From NCBI GenBank assembly GCA_955652195.1, contig CATPBC010000397.1, positions 1 through 12,726 on the forward strand: 12,726 nucleotides of DNA, read 5' to 3'. The position numbers and the translations under genes are program-made. Each line of letters begins with the position of its first letter. The first letter of the stretch is position 1. The notes beneath the pieces were generated by a model. It was not told the DNA's origin and made no database searches. It was given only the letters and a program-made list of their open reading frames with translations. Of the stretch, positions 1-6,053 are shown one piece after another. Source of the DNA: an uncultured Xanthobacteraceae bacterium. Lineage in GTDB: Bacteria > Pseudomonadota > Alphaproteobacteria > Rhizobiales > Xanthobacteraceae.

Positions 1-1
1 G

Positions 2-1984
2 ACTCGCACCCAAGTGAAGCGGGATAAGCCCTGGATATTCCGTACTTATGCCGGTCATTCCGCGGCCACGGCTTCCAACGCGCTCTATCGCACCAACCTG
101 AGCAAAGGTCAGACCGGACTTTCGGTCGCCTTCGATCTGCCGACGCAGACCGGCTACGACAGCGATCATCAACTGGCCAAGGGCGAGGTCGGCAAGGTCG
201 GCGTGCCGATCTGTCATCTCGGCGATCTGCGCGCGCTGTTCGAAGCCATCCCGCTTGGCGAGATGAACACGTCGATGACTATCAATGCGACGGCCGCCTG
301 GCTGCTCGCGCTCTATATTGCGCTCGCCGACGAGCAAAGCGTGCCGCGCGCCAAGCTGCAGGGCACGACGCAGAACGACATCATCAAGGAATATCTGTCG
401 CGCGGCACCTATGTGTATCCACCGGCGCCGTCGATGCGGCTGACCAAGGACGTGATCCTGTTCACGACTAAGGAAATGCCGAAGTGGAATCCGATCAATG
501 TCTGCTCCTATCACCTGCAGGAAGCCGGCGCGACGCCGGTGCAGGAATTGGCGTTCGCGCTCGCGACCGCGATCGGCGTGCTCGATGCGGTAAAGGCTTC
601 GGGCCAATGCGCTGACGAAGAATTCGGCGACGTGGTCGGGCGCATATCGTTCTTCGTCAACGCCGGGCTGCGCTTTGTCACCGAGCTGTGCAAGATGCGC
701 GCCTTCACCGAATTGTGGGATGAAATCACCCGCGAGCGTTATGGCGTGCGCGACCCGAAGCAGCGGTTGTTCCGTTACGGCGTGCAGGTCAATTCACTGG
801 GGCTGACCGAGCAGCAGCCCGAAAACAACGTCACGCGCATCCTGATCGAGATGCTGGCGGTGACGCTTTCCAAAGACGCGCGGGCGCGCGCCGTGCAATT
901 GCCGGCCTGGAATGAGGCGCTCGGCCTGCCGCGGCCGTGGGATCAGCAATGGTCGCTGCGCATGCAGCAAATCCTGGCTTATGAAACCGACTTGTTGGAA
1001 TTCGGCGACGTTTTTGACAACTCGCCGGTCATCGCCGCCAAAGTGAGCGAATTGAAAGCGGCGGCGCGCGACGAGCTCAAACACATCGAGGCGCTGGGCG
1101 GCACGGTCGCGGCCGTCGAATCCGGCTATCTCAAGCAACAGCTCGTCGAATCGAATTCCCGGCGCATCGAGGCGATCGAACGCGGCGAGCAGATCGTGGT
1201 CGGCGTCAACCGTTTCACCGAAACCGAGCCATCGCCGCTCGCTGCCGCCGCCGGCGCGGTGCTCACCGTCGCGCCGGAAGCCGAAGCCGATCAAGTGGCG
1301 CGCCTCAAAGCGTGGCGAGAGCAGCGCGACCGGCAAGCGGTTGCCGCGGCGCTTGATGGATTGCGCCGCGCGGCGCAAAGCGACGCCAATATCATGCCGC
1401 CCTCGATCGACTGCGCCAAAGCCGGGGTGACCACCGGCGAATGGGGCGCGGCGCTGCGCGCCGCGTTTGGCGAATATCGCGCGCCGACCGGCGTCGGCAC
1501 CGCGATGCGAAATGACGCCGAAGGGCTCGATGACATTCGCGCCGAGGTCGATCGCGTCTCGAAAAAGCTCGGCCGGCGGCTGAAGCTGTTGGTCGGCAAG
1601 CCTGGACTCGACGGCCATTCCAACGGCGCCGAACAAATCGCCGCCCGCGCGCGCGACGCCGGCATCGAGGTGGTCTATGACGGCATTCGCCTGACCGCCG
1701 ATGCGATCGCCAGCGCCGCGTTCGAAGAGAGAGTGCACGTCGTCGGGCTGTCGATTTTGTCGGGCTCGCACCTGCCGCTGGTGCACGAGGTGATGGCGCG
1801 CTTGAAGGAAAACGGCGCGACGCAGGTGCCGGTCGTGGTCGGCGGCATCATCCCGCCGCGGGACGCCAGCGCGCTCAAAGATGCCGGCGTTGCGGAAGTC
1901 TACACGCCGAAAGACTTCGAACTGAACCGCATCATGGCCGATCTGGTACGCATCGTGGAACGTGCTGCGGATCGGGCGAAGTAG
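2..1984 (+). CDS. meaA: Ethylmalonyl-CoA mutase (MeaA/Ecm), 5' end probably cut by the window
   Basis: This is a coenzyme-B12-dependent acyl-CoA mutase. In the ethylmalonyl-CoA pathway MeaA converts (2R)-ethylmalonyl-CoA to methylsuccinyl-CoA in the cytoplasm during growth on C1 or C2 compounds or acetate. The first ~510 residues (counted from the GTG at 14) are the substrate-binding mutase barrel, with conserved stretches such as FRTYAGHS, GLSVAFDLPTQTGYDSDH, STMTINATA-like NTSMTINATA and GTTQNDIIKEYLSRGTY. The last ~130 residues are the cobalamin-binding domain: DGHSNG with the cobalt-ligating His at about residue 535, then GLSILSGSH and VVVGGIIPP. The mutase and B12 domains are on one chain of ~656 residues, as in MeaA. 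The frame is open to the window edge before the GTG (codons for T-R-T-Q), and no ribosome-binding site precedes the GTG, so the true start is likely upstream. I chose MeaA over methylmalonyl-CoA mutase from overall resemblance and length; this is the less certain part. Confidence 0.93.
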   Translation, partial: TRTQVKRDKPWIFRTYAGHSAATASNALYRTNLSKGQTGLSVAFDLPTQTGYDSDHQLAKGEVGKVGVPICHLGDLRALFEAIPLGEMNTSMTINATAAWLLALYIALADEQSVPRAKLQGTTQNDIIKEYLSRGTYVYPPAPSMRLTKDVILFTTKEMPKWNPINVCSYHLQEAGATPVQELAFALATAIGVLDAVKASGQCADEEFGDVVGRISFFVNAGLRFVTELCKMRAFTELWDEITRERYGVRDPKQRLFRYGVQVNSLGLTEQQPENNVTRILIEMLAVTLSKDARARAVQLPAWNEALGLPRPWDQQWSLRMQQILAYETDLLEFGDVFDNSPVIAAKVSELKAAARDELKHIEALGGTVAAVESGYLKQQLVESNSRRIEAIERGEQIVVGVNRFTETEPSPLAAAAGAVLTVAPEAEADQVARLKAWREQRDRQAVAAALDGLRRAAQSDANIMPPSIDCAKAGVTTGEWGAALRAAFGEYRAPTGVGTAMRNDAEGLDDIRAEVDRVSKKLGRRLKLLVGKPGLDGHSNGAEQIAARARDAGIEVVYDGIRLTADAIASAAFEERVHVVGLSILSGSHLPLVHEVMARLKENGATQVPVVVGGIIPPRDASALKDAGVAEVYTPKDFELNRIMADLVRIVERAADRAK

Positions 1985-2130
1985 CACATGCTCCTGTAAT
2001 CAAATAACTCAATCCGATAGCCGATGTCGGTTATGCGGCACATTACGGACTCGTGGTACAGATTCCGGCACGTCTCAGATGAGCCAGAAGCGGACATCGT
2101 CTTCGTTTAGGCGTAGCGGACGACGCTACA
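1985..2130. repeat. Non-coding spacer resembling a degenerate bradyrhizobial intergenic repeat
   Basis: This spacer lies between the convergent meaA and otsA genes. No ORF in it looks coding. Read on the minus strand it contains ATGTCCGCTTCTGGCTCATC, then a stretch ending in GTCCGTAATGTGCCGCATAA and CCGACATC. This resembles, from memory, the ATGTCCGCT-type repeats scattered through Bradyrhizobium and relatives. The assignment is by resemblance only. A separate small hairpin lies next to the otsA stop. Confidence 0.3.
2113..2129 (-). terminator. Hairpin directly after otsA, weak terminator candidate
   Basis: GTAGCG (2113-2118) pairs with CGCTAC (2124-2129) around a 5-base loop, and begins one base after the otsA stop codon. 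On the minus strand no run of T follows, so it would be a poor intrinsic terminator. It could instead protect the 3' end of the mRNA or belong to the neighbouring repeat. Confidence 0.25.
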
Positions 2131-3549
2131 TTACGAACCCACCGAGGGCATTTGCCCGAGCTGGCCTATAGCGTTCGGCTTCCGCTCCAGCGCGGCGAGA
2201 AAGCGCTCAGCCCAGTGTTGGATATCGTTGTGTGAGAGCACTCGGAACAGCGAGTTGTGCCGTTCCCGTCGCTCGGCCAATGGCATCGATAGCGCCTGAG
2301 CGATGGCCGCGGCAACGCTGTCGGGATCGTAAGGATTGACCAGCAGCGCGGCTTTGCACTCGTGAGACGCGCCTGCGAACCGCGACAGGATCAGCACGCC
2401 CGGGTCATCCGGATTCTGCGAGGCGACATATTCCTTGGCGACGAGATTCATCCCGTCACGCAATGGGGTCACCAGTCCAACGCGGGCGGCACGATAAAGC
2501 CCGGCAAGAGTCGAATGACTGTAGGGATGGTTGATGTAACGGATCGGCGTCCAGTCCGCCTCACCAAAGGCGCCATTAATGCGTCCGGCAGCCGAGCCAA
2601 TGTCCCGCTCAATATCGGCATATTCCGGAATCTCGGTCCGGCTCTTGGTCGCGATCTGTAAATAGGTCACTTTGCCCAGCCATTGCGGCTGCCTTTGCAG
2701 GAATAGCTCAAATGCCGACAGTCGATGGCCAATTCCTTTGGAGTAGTCCAAGCGATCGACCCCGATGATGAGCGCCCGGCCCGCGAGGCTCGTGATCACG
2801 CGCTTAACGAACGGCAAACGCACTGAACGCTGGGCAAGCTCGGCAAAAGCTGCGGTCTCGATGCCGACCGGGAACACGTCGATCCGCATCGTCCGATCGC
2901 CAACGACGAAATTGAAATCGCGGCTGGGTAGGCCGCATTCGCGCGTGAGATAACGGCTGAAATTGAACGCGTCATCGCCGGTTTGGAAGCCGACGAGATC
3001 GTATTCGCAGAGTGATGGAATAAGACGCTCGTGGTGGGGCAATGCAGTCAATATTTCCGGCGGCGGGAATGGAATGTGAAGGAAAAAACCGATGCGATTC
3101 TTGTGCCCGCGCTCGCGCAGCGCCTTGGCGAGCGGGATCAGGTGATAATCATGCACCCAGATGAAGTCATCCGGCCCGAGCACTTCGTGCAACTCGCGTG
3201 CGAAGTGATCATTGACACGCAGATAGCCGCTCAGATCCCGGCGTGAGAACTCGGCGAGATCGATTCGGTAGTGCAGGATCGGCCATAGCACACGATTTGT
3301 GAAGCCATTGTAGTATTCCTGGTGGTCTTCTTTGGAGAGATCGAGCGTGATGTAGGTAATTTCGTCATGCACGACCTTCTGTGTGGCAATCTTAGTGTGC
3401 GTAGGGGCGACCTTTCCGCTCCACCCGAACCAAATGCCAGTTTTGTGCCTAAGTGCGGCCTCGACAGCAACTTCAAGCCCGCCGGCGCGCGCCTTTGCAT
3501 TTTTCTCGGGAATGGCGACTCTATTCGAGACTATAACGAGCTGTCCCAA
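2131..3549 (-). CDS. otsA: Trehalose-6-phosphate synthase OtsA (GT20)
   Basis: OtsA transfers glucose from UDP-glucose to glucose 6-phosphate, giving trehalose 6-phosphate, the first step of the OtsA-OtsB route to trehalose, a compatible solute for osmotic, desiccation and heat stress. The 472 residues match the usual length. Active-site residues known from the E. coli enzyme all appear with a constant +4 offset: R10 in the SNR motif, Y80, W89, D134 in HDYHL, R266 and K271 in DRLDYSKG, D365 and E373 in [11 protein letters not shown]. The start is a TTG: an in-frame stop lies 24 bases upstream, and GGAGAGGA (3556-3563 on the minus strand) sits 6 bases before the TTG. The protein should therefore begin [10 protein letters not shown], the normal N-terminus. 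No otsB phosphatase gene lies beside it in this window. Confidence 0.96.
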   Translation of the reverse strand: MGQLVIVSNRVAIPEKNAKARAGGLEVAVEAALRHKTGIWFGWSGKVAPTHTKIATQKVVHDEITYITLDLSKEDHQEYYNGFTNRVLWPILHYRIDLAEFSRRDLSGYLRVNDHFARELHEVLGPDDFIWVHDYHLIPLAKALRERGHKNRIGFFLHIPFPPPEILTALPHHERLIPSLCEYDLVGFQTGDDAFNFSRYLTRECGLPSRDFNFVVGDRTMRIDVFPVGIETAAFAELAQRSVRLPFVKRVITSLAGRALIIGVDRLDYSKGIGHRLSAFELFLQRQPQWLGKVTYLQIATKSRTEIPEYADIERDIGSAAGRINGAFGEADWTPIRYINHPYSHSTLAGLYRAARVGLVTPLRDGMNLVAKEYVASQNPDDPGVLILSRFAGASHECKAALLVNPYDPDSVAAAIAQALSMPLAERRERHNSLFRVLSHNDIQHWAERFLAALERKPNAIGQLGQMPSVGS

Positions 3550-3555
3550 TAGCGG

Positions 3556-3563
3556 TCCTCTCC
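3556..3563 (-). promoter_or_regulatory. Ribosome-binding site fixing the TTG start of otsA
   Basis: On the minus strand GGAGAGGA ends 6 bases before the TTG at 3549. An in-frame TAA at 3574-3576 rules out an upstream start. Together these support the rare TTG initiation codon. Confidence 0.7.
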
Positions 3564-3643
3564 GCGGCTTTCGTTAAATGATCTACCAATAGTAGTTGGG
3601 AGTTGACACTGACGCCAGCGTGGCCCGCCAACGGAGGTCAATT

Positions 3644-3973
3644 ATGCGAGAAGCCGGCGCATCGAGCGAAGCTTCCGGGTTTCGCAATTTCTGGGAGGTG
3701 GCGGAAGCTGAACGCCATCATCCGAATGTCAGTCGTCCACAGGATCACAGGCGGACATGGCTCTGGCGCGTGCATCCGCACATCTGGTGCGGGCTTATTT
3801 GCATCCTAAACGAGATGAGGCCGCAGCACGTCCAGGCGATCCATCCGGAACCAACGTTCTCCGAGATGTTCATTGGGCCATCCGCCTTGAAGCAGACTCT
3901 CGTCGATCAGCTGTTCGATTCGAATGAGAAACGTACGTCTTGTCCGAATGCTTCTGCTAGTCACGGATTTTAG
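3644..3973 (+). CDS. Doubtful hypothetical protein, 109 residues, with a strong ribosome-binding site
   Basis: I do not recognise this ORF. Its best support is GGAGGT at 3633-3638, five bases before the ATG, which is close to an ideal ribosome-binding site, plus acceptable codon use in the first ~30 codons. Against it: the product is rich in His, Trp, Cys and Pro, has no visible domain, TM segment or repeat, and overlapping ORFs exist in two other frames (plus 3603-3809 and minus 3806-3988). It may be a short true gene, or the intact start of a gene that has since decayed by frameshift. The interval 3550-4065 holds nothing else that I can call a gene. Confidence 0.25.
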   Translation: MREAGASSEASGFRNFWEVAEAERHHPNVSRPQDHRRTWLWRVHPHIWCGLICILNEMRPQHVQAIHPEPTFSEMFIGPSALKQTLVDQLFDSNEKRTSCPNASASHGF

Positions 3974-4011
3974 AAGGAAAGAGCGCATCGCCCTCTATAG
4001 GCGAACGATCT

Positions 4012-4045
4012 AACAAATAAAAACCCCCGGCCGACGCCGGGGGTT
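4012..4045 (-). terminator. Strong intrinsic terminator of the Gln/Gly-rich gene
   Basis: A perfect 10-bp stem, AACCCCCGGC (4022-4031) with GCCGGGGGTT (4036-4045), encloses the 4-base loop CGAC. Read on the minus strand the stem is followed by TTTTATTTG, the expected U-rich tail. On the plus strand no T run follows. It lies 20 bases after the stop of the 4239-4066 gene and should also shield the downstream region from read-through. Confidence 0.85.
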
Positions 4046-4065
4046 CCTTGCTCGGAAGAGAAGCA

Positions 4066-4239
4066 TTACTTCTGCTGGCCGCCTTGTTGGCCGCCCTGTC
4101 CGGGCTTCTGATTCGGCTGCTGGGTCTGCTGACCCGGCTTCTGCTGGCCACCGCCTTGTTGGCCACCACCTTGTTGGCCACCACCCTGGTCGCCTTGCTG
4201 GTTCTGCTGGCCGCCCTGATTCTGATTATTCTCGGTCAT
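4066..4239 (-). CDS. Gln/Gly-rich low-complexity small protein (57 residues)
   Basis: Function unknown. The product begins MTENNQNQGGQQNQQ and consists almost wholly of Gln, Gly, Asn, Lys and Pro, with repeats of the unit GGGQQ in the middle (about residues 19-33). It should be disordered and very soluble, with no TM segment, signal peptide or cysteine. I chose the ATG at 4239 because GGAG (4246-4249, minus strand) lies 6 bases upstream; an ORF extending to 4296 is open but lacks such a site. The gene has its own promoter region with palindromes and a perfect intrinsic terminator, so it appears to be an independently expressed unit. Similar Gln-rich short proteins occur in bradyrhizobia as hypothetical proteins (from memory). 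A role in stress tolerance is only a guess from the otsA and chaperonin neighbourhood. Confidence 0.7.
   Translation of the reverse strand: MTENNQNQGGQQNQQGDQGGGQQGGGQQGGGQQKPGQQTQQPNQKPGQGGQQGGQQK
4141..4185. repeat. 15-bp tandem repeat inside the Gln/Gly-rich gene
   Basis: Two identical units TTGTTGGCCACCACC (4156-4170 and 4171-4185) follow a slightly diverged unit CTGCTGGCCACCGCC (4141-4155). On the coding (minus) strand each encodes the pentapeptide GGGQQ or a near form. Copy number could vary between strains. Confidence 0.85.
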
Positions 4240-4269
4240 AGCGATCTCCAATTTTTTGTGAAGTATTGC

Positions 4270-4287
4270 TTGAATATCATTATTCAA
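4270..4287. promoter_or_regulatory. Interrupted palindrome, candidate operator of the Gln/Gly-rich gene
   Basis: TTGAATA and TATTCAA are exact inverted repeats separated by TCAT, giving an 18-bp dyad centred about 40 bp upstream of the start codon at 4239. Size and AT-rich character suit a dimeric repressor site. The spacing is not that of an FNR/FixK box (TTGA-N6-TCAA). No regulator is assigned. Confidence 0.4.
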
Positions 4288-4296
4288 CCAACTCAC

Positions 4297-4306
4297 CTTA
4301 GCTAAG
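4297..4306. promoter_or_regulatory. Perfect 10-bp palindrome CTTAGCTAAG
   Basis: This is a second perfect dyad, ten bases beyond the first, in the same promoter region. It may be part of a composite operator, or chance. Confidence 0.25.
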
Positions 4307-4505
4307 CCACAATGCAGTTAAAGCTAGGGATCCTGAAAAAGAAAGTTAGTCACGGATGTCGAAGAGTTCCATTTGCCCAAGCGACTGCCGCGACACGGAC
4401 TTTAAAAGATTTGGTGGCGTGTCGTGGCTCGGTCAAGACTTCGAAGGGATCAGCTCGGCATTAGATTAAGAATTCCACGTCACGAGATGTGGCGCGATAA
4501 GTTCG

Positions 4506-4534
4506 TTGCCGAGGTCCACGGCCGCCTGTATGAC
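4506..4534 (+). promoter_or_regulatory. Possible sigma-70 promoter for the zinc-ribbon gene
   Basis: TTGCCG (4506-4511) and TATGAC (4529-4534) are separated by exactly 17 bp, and the ATG follows 29 bp downstream. Each hexamer matches the consensus only in part, so this is a weak call. Confidence 0.25.
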
Positions 4535-4563
4535 GTATCGTTCAGAGAGCAAGAAAGTGTGAA

Positions 4564-4770
4564 ATGTCAAAACAAGCGATGCGCGACGAGACCGAACGTT
4601 TGGTGAAAGAGGCATTGGAGCGTAAAACGCTCACCGTTAAGCAGGGCAAGACTCGTATCGACAGCAAATGCGGAAAGTGCGGCGCGCTAAATCGCGTCTC
4701 AGCAGCTCAAGGGCAGGTTCGAGTGTCATACACGTGCAAGGAATGTGGCGAGGAACAAAGGACATTCTGA
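4564..4770 (+). CDS. Small zinc-ribbon protein (68 residues)
   Basis: The first ~30 residues are charged and probably helical (TERLVKEALER); the remainder carries two CxxC knuckles, C36-x2-C39 (CGKC) and C58-x2-C61 (CKEC), 18 residues apart. This is the pattern of a single zinc ribbon. Such small proteins usually bind nucleic acid or a protein partner, but nothing in the sequence identifies the partner. The start ATG is preceded only by a purine-rich stretch (AGAGAGCAAGAAAGTG) rather than a clear GGAG site. The gene stands alone, diverging from the Gln/Gly-rich gene. An 11-bp palindrome follows the stop codon directly. The existence of the protein is well supported by the ordered motif; its function is unknown. 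Confidence 0.75.
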   Translation: MSKQAMRDETERLVKEALERKTLTVKQGKTRIDSKCGKCGALNRVSAAQGQVRVSYTCKECGEEQRTF

Positions 4771-4781
4771 TTGACGGTCAA
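4771..4781. promoter_or_regulatory. 11-bp palindrome TTGACGGTCAA after the zinc-ribbon gene
   Basis: TTGAC and GTCAA flank a central G immediately after the stop codon (4768-4770). It is too short for a terminator stem and has no T tail. It could be a protein-binding site or chance. Confidence 0.2.
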
Positions 4782-5245
4782 CGCGCGCGTTCGTGGTAAG
4801 ACTCACCGCTAGACACAAGCAATCTCAACCGCTTTGGCACTACCAACTCTCAACCACCAGCGCCTGACAGAGACACCCGCATAACCGCTTTTAGCTTTGA
4901 TCCGAGCATATTTCCGAAACTGTATAAAACAGCTCACTCTGAAACAACTCCGCTTGGAGTTCGCTTGGGCTCTTAGTTCCTCCTCCCTATTGCGCTTCAT
5001 GTCCCGCACCTCCATGTTAGTAGACAAAGGCAAGCAGTGGCTTGTCCGAGAGCTGCCCATAAATCGGGGACATACCGAAGTCTCCCTTCTTCCTTCTTCT
5101 CCAGGTGGCAGCGCAGGTGCCGTCGGCAGGCACAAATAACACTCCAAAATAGAGTTGCGTTCGGCTCGGGTGCCGTCAGCACCTGCCTGCGTTGCTGCGC
5201 GCACTGCGTGCGGCGCACGTCCCTCTGATCGAAAGGCCAAAAGCC
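4782..5245. other. Gene-free interval of about 460 bp with inverted repeats
   Basis: ORFs of 60-150 codons cross this interval in several frames on both strands, but none has a convincing ribosome-binding site together with plausible composition. The long minus frame (5261-4809) includes a segment starting MKRNREEELRAQANSKR that could be a relic, but I cannot name it. The right part (5113-5186) contains nested GC-rich inverted repeats. It may be decayed coding DNA or the long leader of the gene at 5246. Confidence 0.4.
5113..5186. repeat. Imperfect inverted repeat with nested hairpins
   Basis: GCAGGTGCCGTCGGCA (5113-5128) and TGCCGTCAGCACCTGC (5171-5186) are inverted copies matching at 14 of 16 positions, with 42 bp between them. 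Each arm also contains a short dyad of its own: TGCCG-T-CGGCA in the left and GGTGC-CGTCA-GCACC across the right. The element ends 60 bp before the ATG at 5246, so it could form structure in the leader RNA of that gene. Confidence 0.45.
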
Positions 5246-5626
5246 ATGCAAGTTCCTTCAATTCTGCGGGGCGAGTCGCGGACTCGTCTCCTCCAAGGAA
5301 TAGCTATCGGCGCGGTCGCGTCGATGGTCGTCGGGTTTTCTTGGGGCGGCTGGATGACTGGCGGCACCGCCATCAAACTTGCGAATGAGCGAACTAATAA
5401 CGCCGTCGTGGCAGCCCTTACACCGATCTGCGTAGAGAAATTCCTGCAGAACAACGATGCGAAAGCGAACCTGGCAGTCCTGCAAAAGATCTCTTCGAAC
5501 TGGGAACAAGGTGATTACTTGCAGAAGGGCGGCTGGGCAACACGGCCGGGGGCTACCTCCTCCGACTACCAGCTGGCCAGGGCGTGTGCAGACAAGTTGG
5601 TCCAAATCAAAATTGCAGCCCAATGA
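5246..5626 (+). CDS. Single-TM hypothetical protein (126 residues)
   Basis: Function unknown. After a short basic N-terminus (ILRGESRTRLL) there is one hydrophobic segment at about residues 16-37 (IAIGAVASMVVGFSWGGW), followed by a soluble region of ~90 residues. The positive charges before the helix suggest an N-in topology, with the C-terminal domain in the periplasm. That domain has two cysteines, C62 (TPICVEKF) and C114 (ARACADKL), which could form a disulfide there. The pattern resembles hypothetical proteins widespread in Hyphomicrobiales (from memory). I chose the ATG at 5246 because GAAAGG (5231-5236) lies 9 bases upstream; a longer frame from 5192 lacks a good site. It may be a signal-anchored periplasmic protein; I see no enzymatic motif. 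Confidence 0.75.
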   Translation: MQVPSILRGESRTRLLQGIAIGAVASMVVGFSWGGWMTGGTAIKLANERTNNAVVAALTPICVEKFLQNNDAKANLAVLQKISSNWEQGDYLQKGGWATRPGATSSDYQLARACADKLVQIKIAAQ

Positions 5627-5681
5627 ACTGAAACGTAGGACCTCAAATGCTGCGTTGAGCCGACATTCTCTGAGTTCGCCA

Positions 5682-5709
5682 GCGGACTGTGAAGTACCTC
5701 ACAGACCGC
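5682..5709. promoter_or_regulatory. Perfect TGTGA-N6-TCACA (CRP-type) site within a hairpin
   Basis: TGTGA (5688-5692), six bases AGTACC, and TCACA (5699-5703) match exactly the core consensus of CRP-family sites. The dyad extends to CTGTGA/TCACAG and, past one A:A mismatch, to GCGG/CCGC, giving a 10-pair stem. It is centred about 86 bp upstream of the ATG at 5782. No T run follows, so a terminator is less likely than an operator, but an RNA hairpin at the end of the preceding mRNA is possible. Confidence 0.45.
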
Positions 5710-5730
5710 GGTGTTGAAGGACGACAAATT

Positions 5731-5747
5731 CGGCCACGGTGAGGCCG
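5731..5747 (+). other. Small hairpin between the CRP-type site and the 62-residue gene
   Basis: CGGCC (5731-5735) pairs with GGCCG (5743-5747) around a 7-base loop, followed by CTTGGTT. It could act as a weak terminator for the preceding gene, but the T content is poor. Confidence 0.2.
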
Positions 5748-5781
5748 CTTGGTTGATGACGCTACACACTGGAACGCCACA

Positions 5782-5970
5782 ATGACCGCTCCCCATTACA
5801 TCAGTGAAACCAAATCCGACATGCGCGGCATCAAACACGGCTGGTACGCGGTTGAGGATGACGGCAACCTCTCTTCTGGACCCTTTTCCAGCCGCGAGGC
5901 TTGCGTCGCGAGAATCACTCAGCCGACGAACGGGACGATGGCGTCCAAGTTACAGCGAGGGCCGAATTGA
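5782..5970 (+). CDS. Small hypothetical protein (62 residues)
   Basis: I do not recognise a named family. The core at about residues 18-46, KHGWYAVEDDGNLSSGPFSS followed by REACVARI, has the look of a short beta-rich module (an aromatic-rich strand, then DDGNL and GPFSS turns). Resembling segments occur in small rhizobial hypothetical proteins (from memory). No signal peptide, TM segment or metal motif is seen. The ATG at 5782 is favoured by GGAAC ten bases upstream; ATG 5821 (MRGIKHGWY) is an alternative that keeps the core. It lies between the TM protein and the phasin on the same strand, 83 bp before the phasin start, and could share a transcript with it. A perfect CRP-type site lies upstream. 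Confidence 0.55.
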   Translation: MTAPHYISETKSDMRGIKHGWYAVEDDGNLSSGPFSSREACVARITQPTNGTMASKLQRGPN

Positions 5971-6002
5971 ATCACTGTGCTCTCTACCGACATCCGGCGC
6001 TA

Positions 6003-6036
6003 AGGGCGGCGTCGGGAGTCTACCCAAAACCGCCCT
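6003..6036 (+). other. Inverted repeat in the phasin leader
   Basis: AGGGCGG (6003-6009) and CCGCCCT (6030-6036) are exact inverted repeats 20 bases apart, ending 4 bases before the phasin ribosome-binding site (AAAGGA, 6040-6045). Folding would place a stem next to the site. There is no T tail, so a terminator for the preceding gene is unlikely. Confidence 0.3.
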
Positions 6037-6053
6037 CTAAAGGATTAAGTGTC

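Larger units (their letters stand above)
4240..4563. other. Divergent promoter region between the Gln/Gly-rich and zinc-ribbon genes
   Basis: This 324-bp interval separates two divergently transcribed small genes and holds no convincing ORF. A 60-codon frame (4424-4606) overlaps the zinc-ribbon gene in another frame and has no ribosome-binding site. Next to the minus-strand gene lie two palindromes (4270-4287 and 4297-4306); next to the plus-strand gene lies a possible sigma-70 promoter (4506-4534). The left third is AT-rich. Confidence 0.5.

Noticed and set aside
794..1987. Long 397-codon minus-strand ORF across meaA
   Set aside because: It is the antisense shadow of a GC-rich coding gene with clear family motifs on the plus strand.
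3716..3760. SdhC-like peptide MSVVHRITGG in one plus frame
   Set aside because: Only about ten residues resemble the succinate dehydrogenase cytochrome b subunit; the residues that follow (HGSGACIRTSGAG) do not continue the family, and no hydrophobic helices follow.
4270..4287. FNR/FixK box
   Set aside because: TTGA and TCAA are 10 bases apart rather than 6, so it does not fit the family spacing.
4048..4305. Hydrophobic Leu/Ala-rich ORF on the plus strand
   Set aside because: It is the antisense of the Gln/Gly-rich repeats and of the terminator; the opposite strand has the ribosome-binding site and the T tail.
4424..4606. 60-codon plus-strand ORF ahead of the zinc-ribbon gene
   Set aside because: It overlaps the zinc-ribbon start in another frame, lacks a ribosome-binding site and shows no domain.
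4809..5261. 150-codon minus-strand ORF in the gene-free interval
   Set aside because: The composition changes along its length, it runs through the inverted-repeat element and into the 5246 gene, and no family is recognisable.
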